Shown: positions 15,626-24,963 of the stretch, one piece after another | Position numbering within the stretch: position 1 is the stretch's first letter | How the letters are laid out: every line of letters begins with the position of its first letter | Assembly: GCA_025355325.1 (NCBI GenBank) | Contig: JANXZX010000087.1 | Coordinates: 1 to 33,049, forward strand | Direction: 5' to 3' | From: Geobacteraceae bacterium | GTDB lineage: Bacteria; Desulfobacterota; Desulfuromonadia; Geobacterales; Pseudopelobacteraceae | DNA: 33,049 nucleotides | Translations under genes and position numbers: made by a program | Notes under the pieces: generated by a model | Told to the model about the DNA's origin: nothing | Seen by the model: the letters and a program-made list of their open reading frames with translations, nothing else | Database searches by the model: none

Positions 15626-17620
15626 TTATTTAAAAATGAAGTAGCCGAGCATTACAACCACACCAAGCGCCATGGAAAATGCATAATTATATATGTAACC
15701 AGACTGCATGTAGCGGAATATGCCACTGAATCCCATCACAACATTTGCAACACCATTGACAACACCGTCAACAATCACGACGTCAAAGCCTTTCCAGAGG
15801 AACTGGCCAAAAGCCTTGCAGGGGTTTACAAAGATAAAGTCATAAAGCTCATCAACATACCACTTATTGTACACAGCACGGTGGAGAGCAGGGAATGTTG
15901 CAACAAATTTCCCGGGAAGCTCGGTGTTCTTGACGTACATGGTAAAAGCGATAGTAATGCCTACAAGTGCTATTACCACTGACAGCCCCATCAATCCCCA
16001 CTCTACGGCATGACTTGGATGGGCGCCCTGATGTGCATATGTGTGACTGTACTCCGTTGCCAATTCAAATACCGGTTCCAGCCAATGCTCGAAATAGTTG
16101 GGAAGCATTCCAAGAATTTTGGGCATACCGATGTAACCACCGACAACCGCGAGAGTTCCAAGAACCATGAGCGGAATTGTAATAACAAGCGGAGACTCAT
16201 GAAGGTAGCTTTTGGCCTTTGGATTAATGCGGCACTCTCCAAAGAACGTCATGAATACCAGCCTGAACATATAGAAGGCTGTGAAGCACGCTGCTATTGC
16301 ACCAATTCCCCACAGCACTATATTAATATTGCCGTGGTACGGATTTGAAAACGCCATCCAAAGAATTTCATCCTTGGAGAAGAATCCGGAAAAACCAGGA
16401 ATACCCGAAATAGCAATCGTAGAAACAAGGAATGTCAGGAAGGTAATCGGCATGGCGGACTTAAGTCCACCCATATTACGCATATCCTGAGCATCATCAT
16501 GTGAATGAATTTTATGCAGAGCGTGATGCATTGAGTGAATAACTGAACCGGAACCAAGAAACAGACAGGCTTTAAAGAATGCATGTGTCATAAGGTGGAA
16601 AATACCGGCAGTGAATGCGCCGACACCCATCGCAAGGAACATGAAACCAAGCTGAGAAACTGTCGAATAGGCAAGTACGCGTTTTATGTCATTCTGAGCC
16701 GTGCCGATGGTTGCGGCGAAGATTGCGGTAGCAGCACCAACACAAGCAACGACCAGCATTGTGTCGGGGGATTTAATAAATACAAAGCTCATTCTTCCGA
16801 TCATGTAAACACCCGCTGTAACCATTGTTGCTGCATGGATCAGAGCGGATACTGGTGTCGGACCTTCCATAGCATCAGGCAACCAGGTAAAGAGAGGAAT
16901 CTGAGCCGACTTGCCTGTTGCTCCGACAAAGAAGCACAAAGTAGCAATTGTTACAACGCCGCCATACGGGAGCAGATGAGATGCAGCCTTGATTTCAGTG
17001 AAATTGACTGTCCATATATTATGATTGCTGCCAAACCACCAATAGAGAGTGAACAGACCGATCAGGAATCCGAAGTCACCAACGCGGTTCATAACGAAAG
17101 CTTTTTTAGCTGCATCACCGGCAGACTTTTTATGGAAATAGTAACCAATCAGCAGGTACGAGCAGAGACCAACACCTTCCCAACCGATAAACATGACCAG
17201 CATATTAGCGCCGAGCACCAGAAGAAGCATCGACATACAGAAAAGATTCAGGTAAGCAAAGAATCTGTAATATCCTTCTTCTCCATGCATGTATCCAATT
17301 GAATAAAGATGAATCAATGAGCCAACGCCCGTTACTACCATAATCATTACGCATGACAGCGGATCGAGGAGGAAGGCCATATCAGCTTTAAAATTACCGC
17401 ATTGAATCCACGGAAAAACAACCTTCTCAAATACTCTCTGCTCCGGTGGTAGACCGATCATCTGCATGAGTATTCCGCACGACACCAGAAAGGACAGGAA
17501 TATCATCAGCGTACCAATTCCGCCGATTACAGCCTCATTCTTGATCTTTTTCCCGAAGAGCCCGTTGATCAAGAACCCGATGAGCGGGAAGAGCGGTATT
17601 AGCCATACGTTTTCAAACAT
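15626..17620 (-). CDS. nuoL: NADH-quinone oxidoreductase subunit L
   Basis: The distal antiporter-like subunit, 664 aa, with the long lateral helix expected at its C-terminus. Motifs include FIGWEGVGLCSYLLIG with the transmembrane glutamate, QIPLFTWLPDAMEGPTPVSA, NDIKRVLAYSTVSQLGFM and HAFFKACLFL. The C-terminal region ends with a further hydrophobic helix (SMALGVVVMLGYFIF). AAAAGGAG lies 7 bp before the ATG. It starts 54 bp after nuoK. Confidence 0.97.
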   Translation of the reverse strand: MFENVWLIPLFPLIGFLINGLFGKKIKNEAVIGGIGTLMIFLSFLVSCGILMQMIGLPPEQRVFEKVVFPWIQCGNFKADMAFLLDPLSCVMIMVVTGVGSLIHLYSIGYMHGEEGYYRFFAYLNLFCMSMLLLVLGANMLVMFIGWEGVGLCSYLLIGYYFHKKSAGDAAKKAFVMNRVGDFGFLIGLFTLYWWFGSNHNIWTVNFTEIKAASHLLPYGGVVTIATLCFFVGATGKSAQIPLFTWLPDAMEGPTPVSALIHAATMVTAGVYMIGRMSFVFIKSPDTMLVVACVGAATAIFAATIGTAQNDIKRVLAYSTVSQLGFMFLAMGVGAFTAGIFHLMTHAFFKACLFLGSGSVIHSMHHALHKIHSHDDAQDMRNMGGLKSAMPITFLTFLVSTIAISGIPGFSGFFSKDEILWMAFSNPYHGNINIVLWGIGAIAACFTAFYMFRLVFMTFFGECRINPKAKSYLHESPLVITIPLMVLGTLAVVGGYIGMPKILGMLPNYFEHWLEPVFELATEYSHTYAHQGAHPSHAVEWGLMGLSVVIALVGITIAFTMYVKNTELPGKFVATFPALHRAVYNKWYVDELYDFIFVNPCKAFGQFLWKGFDVVIVDGVVNGVANVVMGFSGIFRYMQSGYIYNYAFSMALGVVVMLGYFIFK

Positions 17621-17674
17621 GTAAGACTCCTTTTATGCAATCTTTAAACGTAATCGTAGAGGTTGAATCGTTTG

Positions 17675-17977
17675 CTACCACTTCATCAAATTTACGTCTT
17701 CAACATCAATTGATTCTTTGTTATTGAAAAACGCAATGATAAGTGCCAGACCGACAGCCGCTTCAGCAGCTGCAACGGTCATGATAAAGAAGACAAACAC
17801 TTGTCCATCAAGGTTCCCGAGATGGCGAGAAAATGCGACAAATGTCAGGTTAACGGCATTAAGCATCAGCTCAATACACATGAATACGACAATTGCATTC
17901 TTGCGGGTCAGGACTCCTATTGTACCGATCGCGAAGAGTATGGCGCTTACGACGAGATAACTGTTCAGGTTTTCCAT
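17675..17977 (-). CDS. nuoK: NADH-quinone oxidoreductase subunit K
   Basis: A 100-aa, three-helix membrane subunit. Family residues [12 protein letters not shown] appear as [17 protein letters not shown], with the conserved glutamate in helix 2, and a second acidic position in [12 protein letters not shown] in helix 3. Both lie on the proton path at the E-channel. Shine-Dalgarno AGAGGGA; 14 bp after nuoJ. Confidence 0.97.
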   Translation of the reverse strand: MENLNSYLVVSAILFAIGTIGVLTRKNAIVVFMCIELMLNAVNLTFVAFSRHLGNLDGQVFVFFIMTVAAAEAAVGLALIIAFFNNKESIDVEDVNLMKW

Positions 17978-17991
17978 GAAATATATCCCTC

Positions 17992-18495
17992 TTATATTTT
18001 TTTCTTGGCAAGAATGACGGCGCCAACAATCGCAACTAACAGCAGAATTGAAGTTATTTCAAACGGCAACAGGAAGTTTGTAAATATTTCCTTACCAACT
18101 AATTCCGTGTGGCCAAGCTTTTTAATCACTTCACCGCTGTAAGGTCCATTAGGCATTGCTGCCTTACTTTTAAACAGTATAAAAAGAGTATTAACCAATG
18201 TGAAGAAGCCGATAATCGAGCCAAGTACAAGTTTATGTGAATGTTTTTTCGATGAATCGACCCGGATATTCAGGAGCATGATCGTGAAGACCATCAGAAC
18301 CATGATTGCACCGGCATAAACCATAACCTGAACAGCAGCCATAAACGGAGCATCAAGCATCACATAGTATGTAGCCAGACAGAAAAAAGTCATTATGAGC
18401 GACAGAGCGCTATTGATCGGATTCTTGCACGTGACAACCAAGATCGCCGAAATAATAGCTACTAACGTAATGATGAGAAAGAAGAGGGTTTCCAT
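17992..18495 (-). CDS. nuoJ: NADH-quinone oxidoreductase subunit J
   Basis: A 167-aa membrane subunit with five predicted helices. The conserved helix 3 reads [20 protein letters not shown], whose tyrosine and small residues form the pi-bulge region coupling quinone reduction to pumping in resolved structures. AAAGGAG precedes the ATG. It starts 11 bp after nuoI. Confidence 0.97.
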   Translation of the reverse strand: METLFFLIITLVAIISAILVVTCKNPINSALSLIMTFFCLATYYVMLDAPFMAAVQVMVYAGAIMVLMVFTIMLLNIRVDSSKKHSHKLVLGSIIGFFTLVNTLFILFKSKAAMPNGPYSGEVIKKLGHTELVGKEIFTNFLLPFEITSILLLVAIVGAVILAKKKI

Positions 18496-18506
18496 GCACT
18501 GCTCCT

Positions 18507-18911
18507 TTATTTCTTTTCTAAAAGACGATCTTTGGAGTAGACGAAGTCTTCACGACGGTAATTTGCCAACTCAAACTCGCCGGTCATCCGTATAGCATCA
18601 ACCGGGCATGCTTCAACACAGTATCCACAAAAAATGCACCGCAGCATGTCTATTTCGTAAGTAGCTGCAAATTTGTCGTGGTTTGCATCCTCACCAGCTT
18701 CCACTGTGATACATTTGGCCGGGCAGACGGTTGGGCAAAGATAGCAGGCAACGCATTTCGCTTTGTTATGCGATACATTCAAAGCGTGCAGACCACGAAA
18801 ACGGGCAGCCACTTTTGGTCGTTCTGTAGGATATTGCAACGTCACGGGCTTCATGAACAAGTGTTTCAATGTAATTGCCATGCCGTTAATAATTGGTGTT
18901 ATCGGATTCAT
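18507..18911 (-). CDS. nuoI: NADH-quinone oxidoreductase subunit I (2[4Fe-4S])
   Basis: A 134-aa iron-sulfur subunit of the peripheral arm carrying clusters N6a and N6b that pass electrons to NuoB. Ligands are C53, C56, C59, C63 and C92, C95, C98, C102 in CVACYLCPTVCP and CIFCGYCVEACP. An amphipathic N-terminal helix should anchor it to the membrane arm. GAGGA lies 6 bp upstream of the ATG. Confidence 0.97.
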   Translation of the reverse strand: MNPITPIINGMAITLKHLFMKPVTLQYPTERPKVAARFRGLHALNVSHNKAKCVACYLCPTVCPAKCITVEAGEDANHDKFAATYEIDMLRCIFCGYCVEACPVDAIRMTGEFELANYRREDFVYSKDRLLEKK

Positions 18912-18956
18912 ATTTCCATCCTCGTGTCTGAAATTACGTAACTGATTCAGCTTGTT

Positions 18957-20021
18957 CTAAATAAAAAAGCCGATGATTCCTGTTACTACAATGTTTAGCA
19001 GCGCCACTGGAATAAATACTTTCCAGCCGAGATGCATTAACTGATCATACCGGTAACGCGGCAGTGTCGCGCGAATCCACATGCAGGCAAACATCAGGAA
19101 ATACACTTTAGCAACAAAGTACACTGGTCCGAGCAGCGGAATAGCTGTGGCCAACGGGCCATTCCAACCACCAAGGAACAACGTAGCTGTGAGCGCACAG
19201 ACTGTTACCATGTTTGCATATTCTGCCATAAAGAACATGGCGTACTTCATAGATGAATATTCGGTACAGAAACCTGAAACCAGCTCCGTCTCTGCTTCAG
19301 GAAGGTCGAACGGAGTGCGGTTAATTTCGGCAAGCGAGCAGATGAAGAAGATAAACGCAGCCAACGGTTGTTTAAAGATGTACCACTCAAAGCCACCCAA
19401 TCCAGACTGAAGTTCTACGATTTTTGTAAGTGACAGCGTACCGGACAGCATAAAAACTGCTATAATTGACAGTCCAGCTGATAATTCATACGATATCATC
19501 TGTGCAGAGGCACGCAATCCACCCATCAGAGAGTATTTGCTGTTTGATGCCCATCCCGCCAGGACAATTCCGTAAACACCAAGCGATGACATAGCCAGGA
19601 CATAAAGCACACCGACATTTACGTCGAAGACCTGACCGGCAGCGGTATCGTAATATGCCGCAACCTGAAGAGGTATCTTGTAACCAGCAATCTCAATGGT
19701 GCCGCCAAATGGTATAACAGCGAATGTAATAAACGCCGGTATGAGAGCAATCAGCGGAGCAATCAAAAATGCAAACGTGCTTGCCTGTGAAGGGATGATC
19801 TCCTCTTTAAAGAAAAGCTTGACCCCGTCGGCAATCGGCTGCAGCAATCCGTGCCACCCTGTGCGCATAGGTCCAAGGCGAACCTGCATATGGCCGATAA
19901 TTTTGCGCTCGGCATATGTGGCGTAGGCTACGGTCAGCAGCACAAAGACAAAAGCCACCAGGACCTTGACAACCATAGCGATGTAATACATCAGCGGAAG
20001 TCCTAATATCTCGATTCCCAT
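18957..20021 (-). CDS. nuoH: NADH-quinone oxidoreductase subunit H
   Basis: A 354-aa membrane subunit that forms most of the quinone-binding chamber. It has about eight helices and the conserved loops AERKIIGHMQVRLGPMRTG, GVKLFFKEEIIP, SLAEINRTPFDLPEAE and LVSGFCTEYSS. The acidic residues of these loops lie on the quinone side. The C-terminus has LPRYRYDQLMHLGWK. AAAGAGGGA precedes the ATG. It lies 57 bp after nuoG. Confidence 0.97.
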   Translation of the reverse strand: MGIEILGLPLMYYIAMVVKVLVAFVFVLLTVAYATYAERKIIGHMQVRLGPMRTGWHGLLQPIADGVKLFFKEEIIPSQASTFAFLIAPLIALIPAFITFAVIPFGGTIEIAGYKIPLQVAAYYDTAAGQVFDVNVGVLYVLAMSSLGVYGIVLAGWASNSKYSLMGGLRASAQMISYELSAGLSIIAVFMLSGTLSLTKIVELQSGLGGFEWYIFKQPLAAFIFFICSLAEINRTPFDLPEAETELVSGFCTEYSSMKYAMFFMAEYANMVTVCALTATLFLGGWNGPLATAIPLLGPVYFVAKVYFLMFACMWIRATLPRYRYDQLMHLGWKVFIPVALLNIVVTGIIGFFI

Positions 20022-20078
20022 CTGTCCCTCTTTCCTTGCTTGTATAAATTAGTTAAATCCAGCAGTTAATATGAGTAA

Positions 20079-22556
20079 TTATCTTTTTGCCAACGTAACA
20101 AACGTAACTGGGGATCCGCTCCAGATTGTATTAACCGGAGAATCACTGAAATGATACGGAGCAAATACAACACCTGCCGGGATACGTGTACTAATTTTTG
20201 CTTTAAGTTGCAGACTGCCAGTTGCAGATGAAACCGTAACAAGATCGTTATTAGCAATTTTATTAGCTGAGGCATCTGAATGTGACATTTCGATGTAACC
20301 TTCTGGACAAACATGCATCGGGCCCTCTCCATACTGCGAGAGAGTACCGTTATGATATAGTGCACTGCCAATAACAAGAGCCAGTTTACCCTGTTCGACT
20401 GGAATTGCTGAAGTGGCTTGCGGTATGACAAAAGCCGGAGTTATTACAACAGATGCAAAAGCGCTATCTTTTTTCAGGGCAACATGGCTCATACCTTGAT
20501 AGCCCGGTACGCCTTCGGAAATTTCTTTAAAAACAGCAGAACCTGATGCAGGAGCATTTCCACCGAGTCTTGCAATCAGATCAGAGAAGACTTCGTAATC
20601 TGTTTTGATCTGCACGTTTTTCCGGATTGCCGGTTTAAAGTATTGAACGCGGCGATCCGCGCTGGTGAAGGTGCCTTCTTTCTCTGCGAAAGAACATACT
20701 GGCAAAACGACATCGGCCATGGCCGCCGTCTCGGAAAGGAATAATTCAGAAACAACAAGGAACTCAACAGAATCAAGAGCAGCTTTGACTTTGCTGCGAT
20801 TCGGATATGTAGTCAGTGGGTTTTCACCGGCAATAAAAAGTGTTTTAACAGTACCGTTAGTACAGGCATCCAGTACTTGCATGCCATTCAAGCCACCATT
20901 CTGAGCGTAAAAGCCCATGTCAACGGCACCCTGGCTGTTGTTCTTCTCAGACAGACAAAGGACTCCACACCCTTCTTTACCATATTTGCCGGTTAATATT
21001 GCCAGGTTTGCAACCGCACTTGCCAGATCAGCATTATGACCGGTGTACGCCTGACCTGTCGGGAATATTATGAGAGTTTTCTCGGCAGAAGCGTAATCTG
21101 ATGCGAGTTTTTTGATTGCTGCCGCAGTCAAACCGCACTGATCAGCAACCGCTTCAGCGCTAAAAGCAGACAAAGCACTCACCAGTTCAGCAAAACCTGG
21201 TACTGATGCTACAGCATCGTTAGACAGCTTCTCATCAAGAATAGTCTTTGCAATTGAGTTCAATAGCGCAACTTCACTGCCCGGACGGTGAACAAGAGTA
21301 ACTGCATCCGGCAATTTTGAAAGCTTGCCCCGTTTATCTGACAGTATATTGAGCTTAACGCCTTTATTCTTTACTGCCATGTTTATTTCAAACCCGACTA
21401 CCGGGTGTGTTTCATAAGTATCGGTCTTTATTACGAGGAGCAGATCGCTTTTTTGAATATCAAGTATACTTGCAGATGATGCACTTGTACCAAAGCTGCG
21501 TACAAAACCCTCCGTTAGCGCCGAATGTGCGTAACCGGCTGCGTGGTCATAATTCTTGGTACCAACGTTCTCATCCAATAATTTTTTAAAGAGTACAAAC
21601 TCTTCGTTCGTGAGGCGAGGTGTCGCCAGTGCAGCGACAGAACCGGCATCCTTAAGGCGTCCGGCAACAAGTCCAAGTGCCTCATCCCATGTAGATTCTG
21701 TCAGTACACCGTTCTTTTTAATCAATGGTTTCATTAAACGCTTGGTACTGTTAATAAACTGGTAACCAAAGCGGCCACGCACACATAACTGGCCTTTGTG
21801 AAAACCCTGATTCTCATCGTATATTGTTGTCAGTATCTTATTGTCTTTTACGCCTAATGTCAGACCGCAACCGGTACCACAGTATCCGCAAACAGACTTC
21901 TCTTTTGTAAGCGACCAGAAACGGGCCTTGAATTTGAACGGACGGGCAAGGAGTGATCCAACCGGACAAACTGAAATACACGATCCGCAAAACTCGCAGT
22001 TTAAGGCTTCATCGAACTCGCACCCGATCTTTGTCTCAATTCCGCGATCAATAAAAGTCAAGGCACCATAACTGACTATTTCATCACAGATTCGCGCGCA
22101 CTTACCGCACAGAACGCAACGGTTCATGTCACGTTCAATCAGTGGATTGTTATAGTCGATCTCGTGGTGAAACTTTTCATCACTGAAACGGTTGCTATCA
22201 ACTTTGTATTCATAGGTTAAATTCTGAAGATCACAGTCACCGGCTTTATCGCAGACAGGGCAATCAAGAGGATGATTGAGCAATAACAACTCAAGTACCA
22301 TTTTCCGTGCTTTGACAATATCCGGTGTTGCAGTACGAATTATCATCCCTTCAGTTACAGGGGTCGTACATGCTGGGATCTGCCGCCCTTTCATCTGTTC
22401 AACCTCAACCAGACACATACGGCATGCACCGAAAGGTTTAAGTTTCTTGTCGTGACACAGAATCGGAATATTAACTCCGTTCATCTTGGCCGCTTCGTAA
22501 ATAGTCGCGGTTTTGGGTGCTGTAACCTGCTTGTCATCTATTGTAAGATTTACCAT
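20079..22556 (-). CDS. nuoG: NADH-quinone oxidoreductase subunit G
   Basis: The large iron-sulfur subunit of the peripheral arm, 825 aa. The 2Fe-2S cluster N1b has C34, C45, C48 and C63. The His-Cys3 4Fe-4S cluster N5 has H95, C99, C102 and C108. A ferredoxin pair follows: C147, C150, C153, C157 and C187, C190, C193, C197. Then comes a molybdopterin-oxidoreductase-like domain with its own cluster, CGYCGTGC (C223, C226, C230 and C258), equivalent to N7. The first ferredoxin set (CVLCGKCARIC) is all-cysteine. The C-terminal molybdopterin-dinucleotide-binding-like domain is complete, but a bound cofactor is not expected in complex I. AGAGGTTGAG precedes the ATG. Confidence 0.96.
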   Translation of the reverse strand: MVNLTIDDKQVTAPKTATIYEAAKMNGVNIPILCHDKKLKPFGACRMCLVEVEQMKGRQIPACTTPVTEGMIIRTATPDIVKARKMVLELLLLNHPLDCPVCDKAGDCDLQNLTYEYKVDSNRFSDEKFHHEIDYNNPLIERDMNRCVLCGKCARICDEIVSYGALTFIDRGIETKIGCEFDEALNCEFCGSCISVCPVGSLLARPFKFKARFWSLTKEKSVCGYCGTGCGLTLGVKDNKILTTIYDENQGFHKGQLCVRGRFGYQFINSTKRLMKPLIKKNGVLTESTWDEALGLVAGRLKDAGSVAALATPRLTNEEFVLFKKLLDENVGTKNYDHAAGYAHSALTEGFVRSFGTSASSASILDIQKSDLLLVIKTDTYETHPVVGFEINMAVKNKGVKLNILSDKRGKLSKLPDAVTLVHRPGSEVALLNSIAKTILDEKLSNDAVASVPGFAELVSALSAFSAEAVADQCGLTAAAIKKLASDYASAEKTLIIFPTGQAYTGHNADLASAVANLAILTGKYGKEGCGVLCLSEKNNSQGAVDMGFYAQNGGLNGMQVLDACTNGTVKTLFIAGENPLTTYPNRSKVKAALDSVEFLVVSELFLSETAAMADVVLPVCSFAEKEGTFTSADRRVQYFKPAIRKNVQIKTDYEVFSDLIARLGGNAPASGSAVFKEISEGVPGYQGMSHVALKKDSAFASVVITPAFVIPQATSAIPVEQGKLALVIGSALYHNGTLSQYGEGPMHVCPEGYIEMSHSDASANKIANNDLVTVSSATGSLQLKAKISTRIPAGVVFAPYHFSDSPVNTIWSGSPVTFVTLAKR

Positions 22557-22600
22557 CTCAACCTCTGTTCAGTGAGTTTGACCGTGAGCGTGATTGGTTA

Positions 22601-24382
22601 CTATTCAAGCGCCATAAAGCGACAGGCATCGTAGCAAGATTTACATTTGGTGCATTTTTCCTTGTCCAAAACAGCCAGTTGGCCCTTTTCCCAAATAATA
22701 GCATCAACCGGACAGGCTTTTTTACAGGCGCCGCATTTTACGCATTTGTCCTCTACAACCTGCCACAGAAGCAACTCTTTACAACAGTTGGACGGACAAC
22801 GCTTGTCGTTGATATGTGCCTCATACTCATCCCGGAAATAATTTATCGTGGAGAGGATCGGGTTAGGAGCTGTCTGACCAAGTCCACAGAGCGAAGCTTT
22901 CTTGATAGCGATTCCCAGATCTTGCAGGGTCTCAATATCAGATGGTATTCCACGCCCTTCGGTGATTCGCTCCAGAATATCAAGCATGACCTTGAGGCCT
23001 ATACGGCATGGGACACACTTGCCGCAGGACTCATCTCTGGTAAAGTTAAGAAAGAAGCGAGACACATCAACCATACAGGTAGTCTCATCCATAACTACCA
23101 GACCACCGGAACCCATCATGGCACCGGCCTTGATCAGGGAGTCATAATCCACCGGAGTATCCAGAATCTCGGCAGGTATACAACCGCCGGATGGTCCACC
23201 GGCCTGAACTGCCTTGAATTTACGATTATTGGCGATGCCGCCGCAGACGTCATAAATAACTTCGCGGATTTTCATTCCTGCCGGTACTTCCACCAGACCG
23301 GTGTGTTTAACTTTTCCGGTAACGGCGAAGATTTTTGTACCTTTGGTTGTCTCTGTGCCGAGCGAGGCGTACCAGTCGCCACCTTTATTAATGATGTGGC
23401 GAACGTTACCGAAAGTTTCTACGTTATTGATATTGGTGGGCTTGCCCCACAGACCCCGGACGGCAGGAAAAGGCGGACGGGGACGGCTCATGCCGCGATG
23501 TCCCTCAATGGAGGCCATCAGCGCGGTTTCCTCACCGCAAACAAACGCTCCTGCTCCCATCTTGATACGCATATCAAAGTCGAAGCCCCAACCCTGGATA
23601 TTCTTACCAAGGTAGTTTTTCTCGTAACAGATATCTATCGCGTGCTGCAAACGCTGAACGGCCAGCGGATACTCGGCACGAACATACACGTAACCAAAAT
23701 CACAACCAATTGCATACGCGGCAATCATCATTCCTTCGATAATGCAGTAGGGGTCACCTTCCAAAAGGGAACGATCCATGAATGCGCCCGGATCACCTTC
23801 ATCGGCATTACAGATAAGATATTTGTGATCTCCAGGTGAGGCCTTGCAGAATGACCATTTCATTCCGGTCGGGAAGCCACCGCCGCCTCGTCCACGCAGA
23901 CCGGATTTTTTAACTTCCTCAATAACCTCTTCAGGTTTCATGCTCTTAATGCACTTTTCTATCGCCTTGAAGCCATCTTCCTCTTTGTAGGCATCGATAC
24001 TGTCCGGATCAATCTGTCCGCAGCCGGTCATAACAACGCGCATCTGAGCGTCAACAAACTGATTGTAGTAAGGCTTGGCCTTACGTTTTTCTAAAACAGT
24101 TTTACCGACGATATGCTCATCAATAATCTTTTCAACTTCTTCAGGCTTAACAAAATCGTAGGTAATTCGGCCCTGTTCCGGAGTGATAATATCAACCAGA
24201 ACGTCGTTGGCACAAAGTCCGCGACACCCGGTTTTGATGACATCACACCGCTTGCCAACTACGGCATCAACACCTTTTTCAGCGAGAATCTTGACGAAAG
24301 CCGCCTCAACCTCTTTGGCGCCCATCGAAACACCGCCGGTACCCTGGCAGATCAGAATTTTAATACCTGCGTTTTCGCTCAT
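22601..24382 (-). CDS. nuoF: NADH-quinone oxidoreductase subunit F, long form
   Basis: The FMN and NADH-site subunit, 593 aa, longer than the classical ~430-450 aa. Domains: a thioredoxin-like ferredoxin domain (about 1-95); the FMN/NADH core with GRGGGGFPTGMKW (164-176) and NADEGDPGAF (192-201); N3 cluster ligands C453, C456, C459 and C499; and an added C-terminal ferredoxin with C547, C550, C553, C557 and C577, C580, C583, C587. This layout is that of NuoF/HydB/HndC-type proteins from anaerobes. In the thioredoxin-like domain the usual CxxxxC is C12-x4-G17; C46, C53 and C57 remain. The extra ferredoxin may allow exchange with soluble ferredoxin (inference). Confidence 0.96.
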   Translation of the reverse strand: MSENAGIKILICQGTGGVSMGAKEVEAAFVKILAEKGVDAVVGKRCDVIKTGCRGLCANDVLVDIITPEQGRITYDFVKPEEVEKIIDEHIVGKTVLEKRKAKPYYNQFVDAQMRVVMTGCGQIDPDSIDAYKEEDGFKAIEKCIKSMKPEEVIEEVKKSGLRGRGGGGFPTGMKWSFCKASPGDHKYLICNADEGDPGAFMDRSLLEGDPYCIIEGMMIAAYAIGCDFGYVYVRAEYPLAVQRLQHAIDICYEKNYLGKNIQGWGFDFDMRIKMGAGAFVCGEETALMASIEGHRGMSRPRPPFPAVRGLWGKPTNINNVETFGNVRHIINKGGDWYASLGTETTKGTKIFAVTGKVKHTGLVEVPAGMKIREVIYDVCGGIANNRKFKAVQAGGPSGGCIPAEILDTPVDYDSLIKAGAMMGSGGLVVMDETTCMVDVSRFFLNFTRDESCGKCVPCRIGLKVMLDILERITEGRGIPSDIETLQDLGIAIKKASLCGLGQTAPNPILSTINYFRDEYEAHINDKRCPSNCCKELLLWQVVEDKCVKCGACKKACPVDAIIWEKGQLAVLDKEKCTKCKSCYDACRFMALE

Positions 24383-24421
24383 GACTGAATTGTCCCCTGC
24401 TGGATAGTTTCGAGCTTCATG

Positions 24422-24934
24422 CTATTTCAGTGGTCTCTGGCTGTAGTCAGCAACAATATCATCAACCTTTTGTACCGTCATGCCACCATATGTTGAATCA
24501 TTAACCATTGCCAGTGGTGCCATTCCACAGGCTCCAAGGCATGCAACCTTCTCGAAGGTAAACCGCAAGTCGGCAGTTGTCTCGGCATGTCCGATATGCA
24601 ACTTGTCGAAGAACGTTTCAACTATGCGGGGGGCGCCTTGAACGTGACATGCTGTACCCACGCAGACACGGATAATAAATTTGCCGCGCGGTTTGAGATG
24701 AAACTGGGCATAAAAAGTGAGCACACCATAGATCTGGCTTGGGTAAACATTCAAACGCTCTGCAATATGATCCGCCACGGCACGGGGTATGTACCCGTAT
24801 TCGTCTTGAGCTGCCTGAAGGACAGGCATCAGATTGCCAGGGATATCAATATATTTATCGATGATAGCATCAGCTATCGAAAGGTCTACTTCAGGTTCTG
24901 TTTCTTCTGCTTGCTGCGCCACTACGTCACTCAT
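24422..24934 (-). CDS. nuoE: NADH-quinone oxidoreductase subunit E
   Basis: The 24-kDa-type subunit with the N1a [2Fe-2S] cluster in a thioredoxin-like fold, 170 aa. Ligands are C91, C96, C132 and C136 (CVGTACHVQG and CLGACGMAP). The ATG at 24934 is chosen because AAAGGAG lies 9 bp upstream. The frame can be extended by three codons to 24943, but that ATG abuts the Shine-Dalgarno. The N-terminal 20 residues are acidic and probably disordered. Confidence 0.96.
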   Translation of the reverse strand: MSDVVAQQAEETEPEVDLSIADAIIDKYIDIPGNLMPVLQAAQDEYGYIPRAVADHIAERLNVYPSQIYGVLTFYAQFHLKPRGKFIIRVCVGTACHVQGAPRIVETFFDKLHIGHAETTADLRFTFEKVACLGACGMAPLAMVNDSTYGGMTVQKVDDIVADYSQRPLK

Positions 24935-24963
24935 GCGCCCCATCTCCTTTGAATCGTGCGGAG

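Noticed and set aside
22679-23839. A 386-codon plus-strand open frame
   Set aside because: It lies wholly opposite nuoF, whose motifs are beyond doubt. Similar antisense frames opposite dnaX (3980-4912), the PPC and rhomboid genes (9966-10664) and nuoD (25162-25986) are rejected for the same reason.
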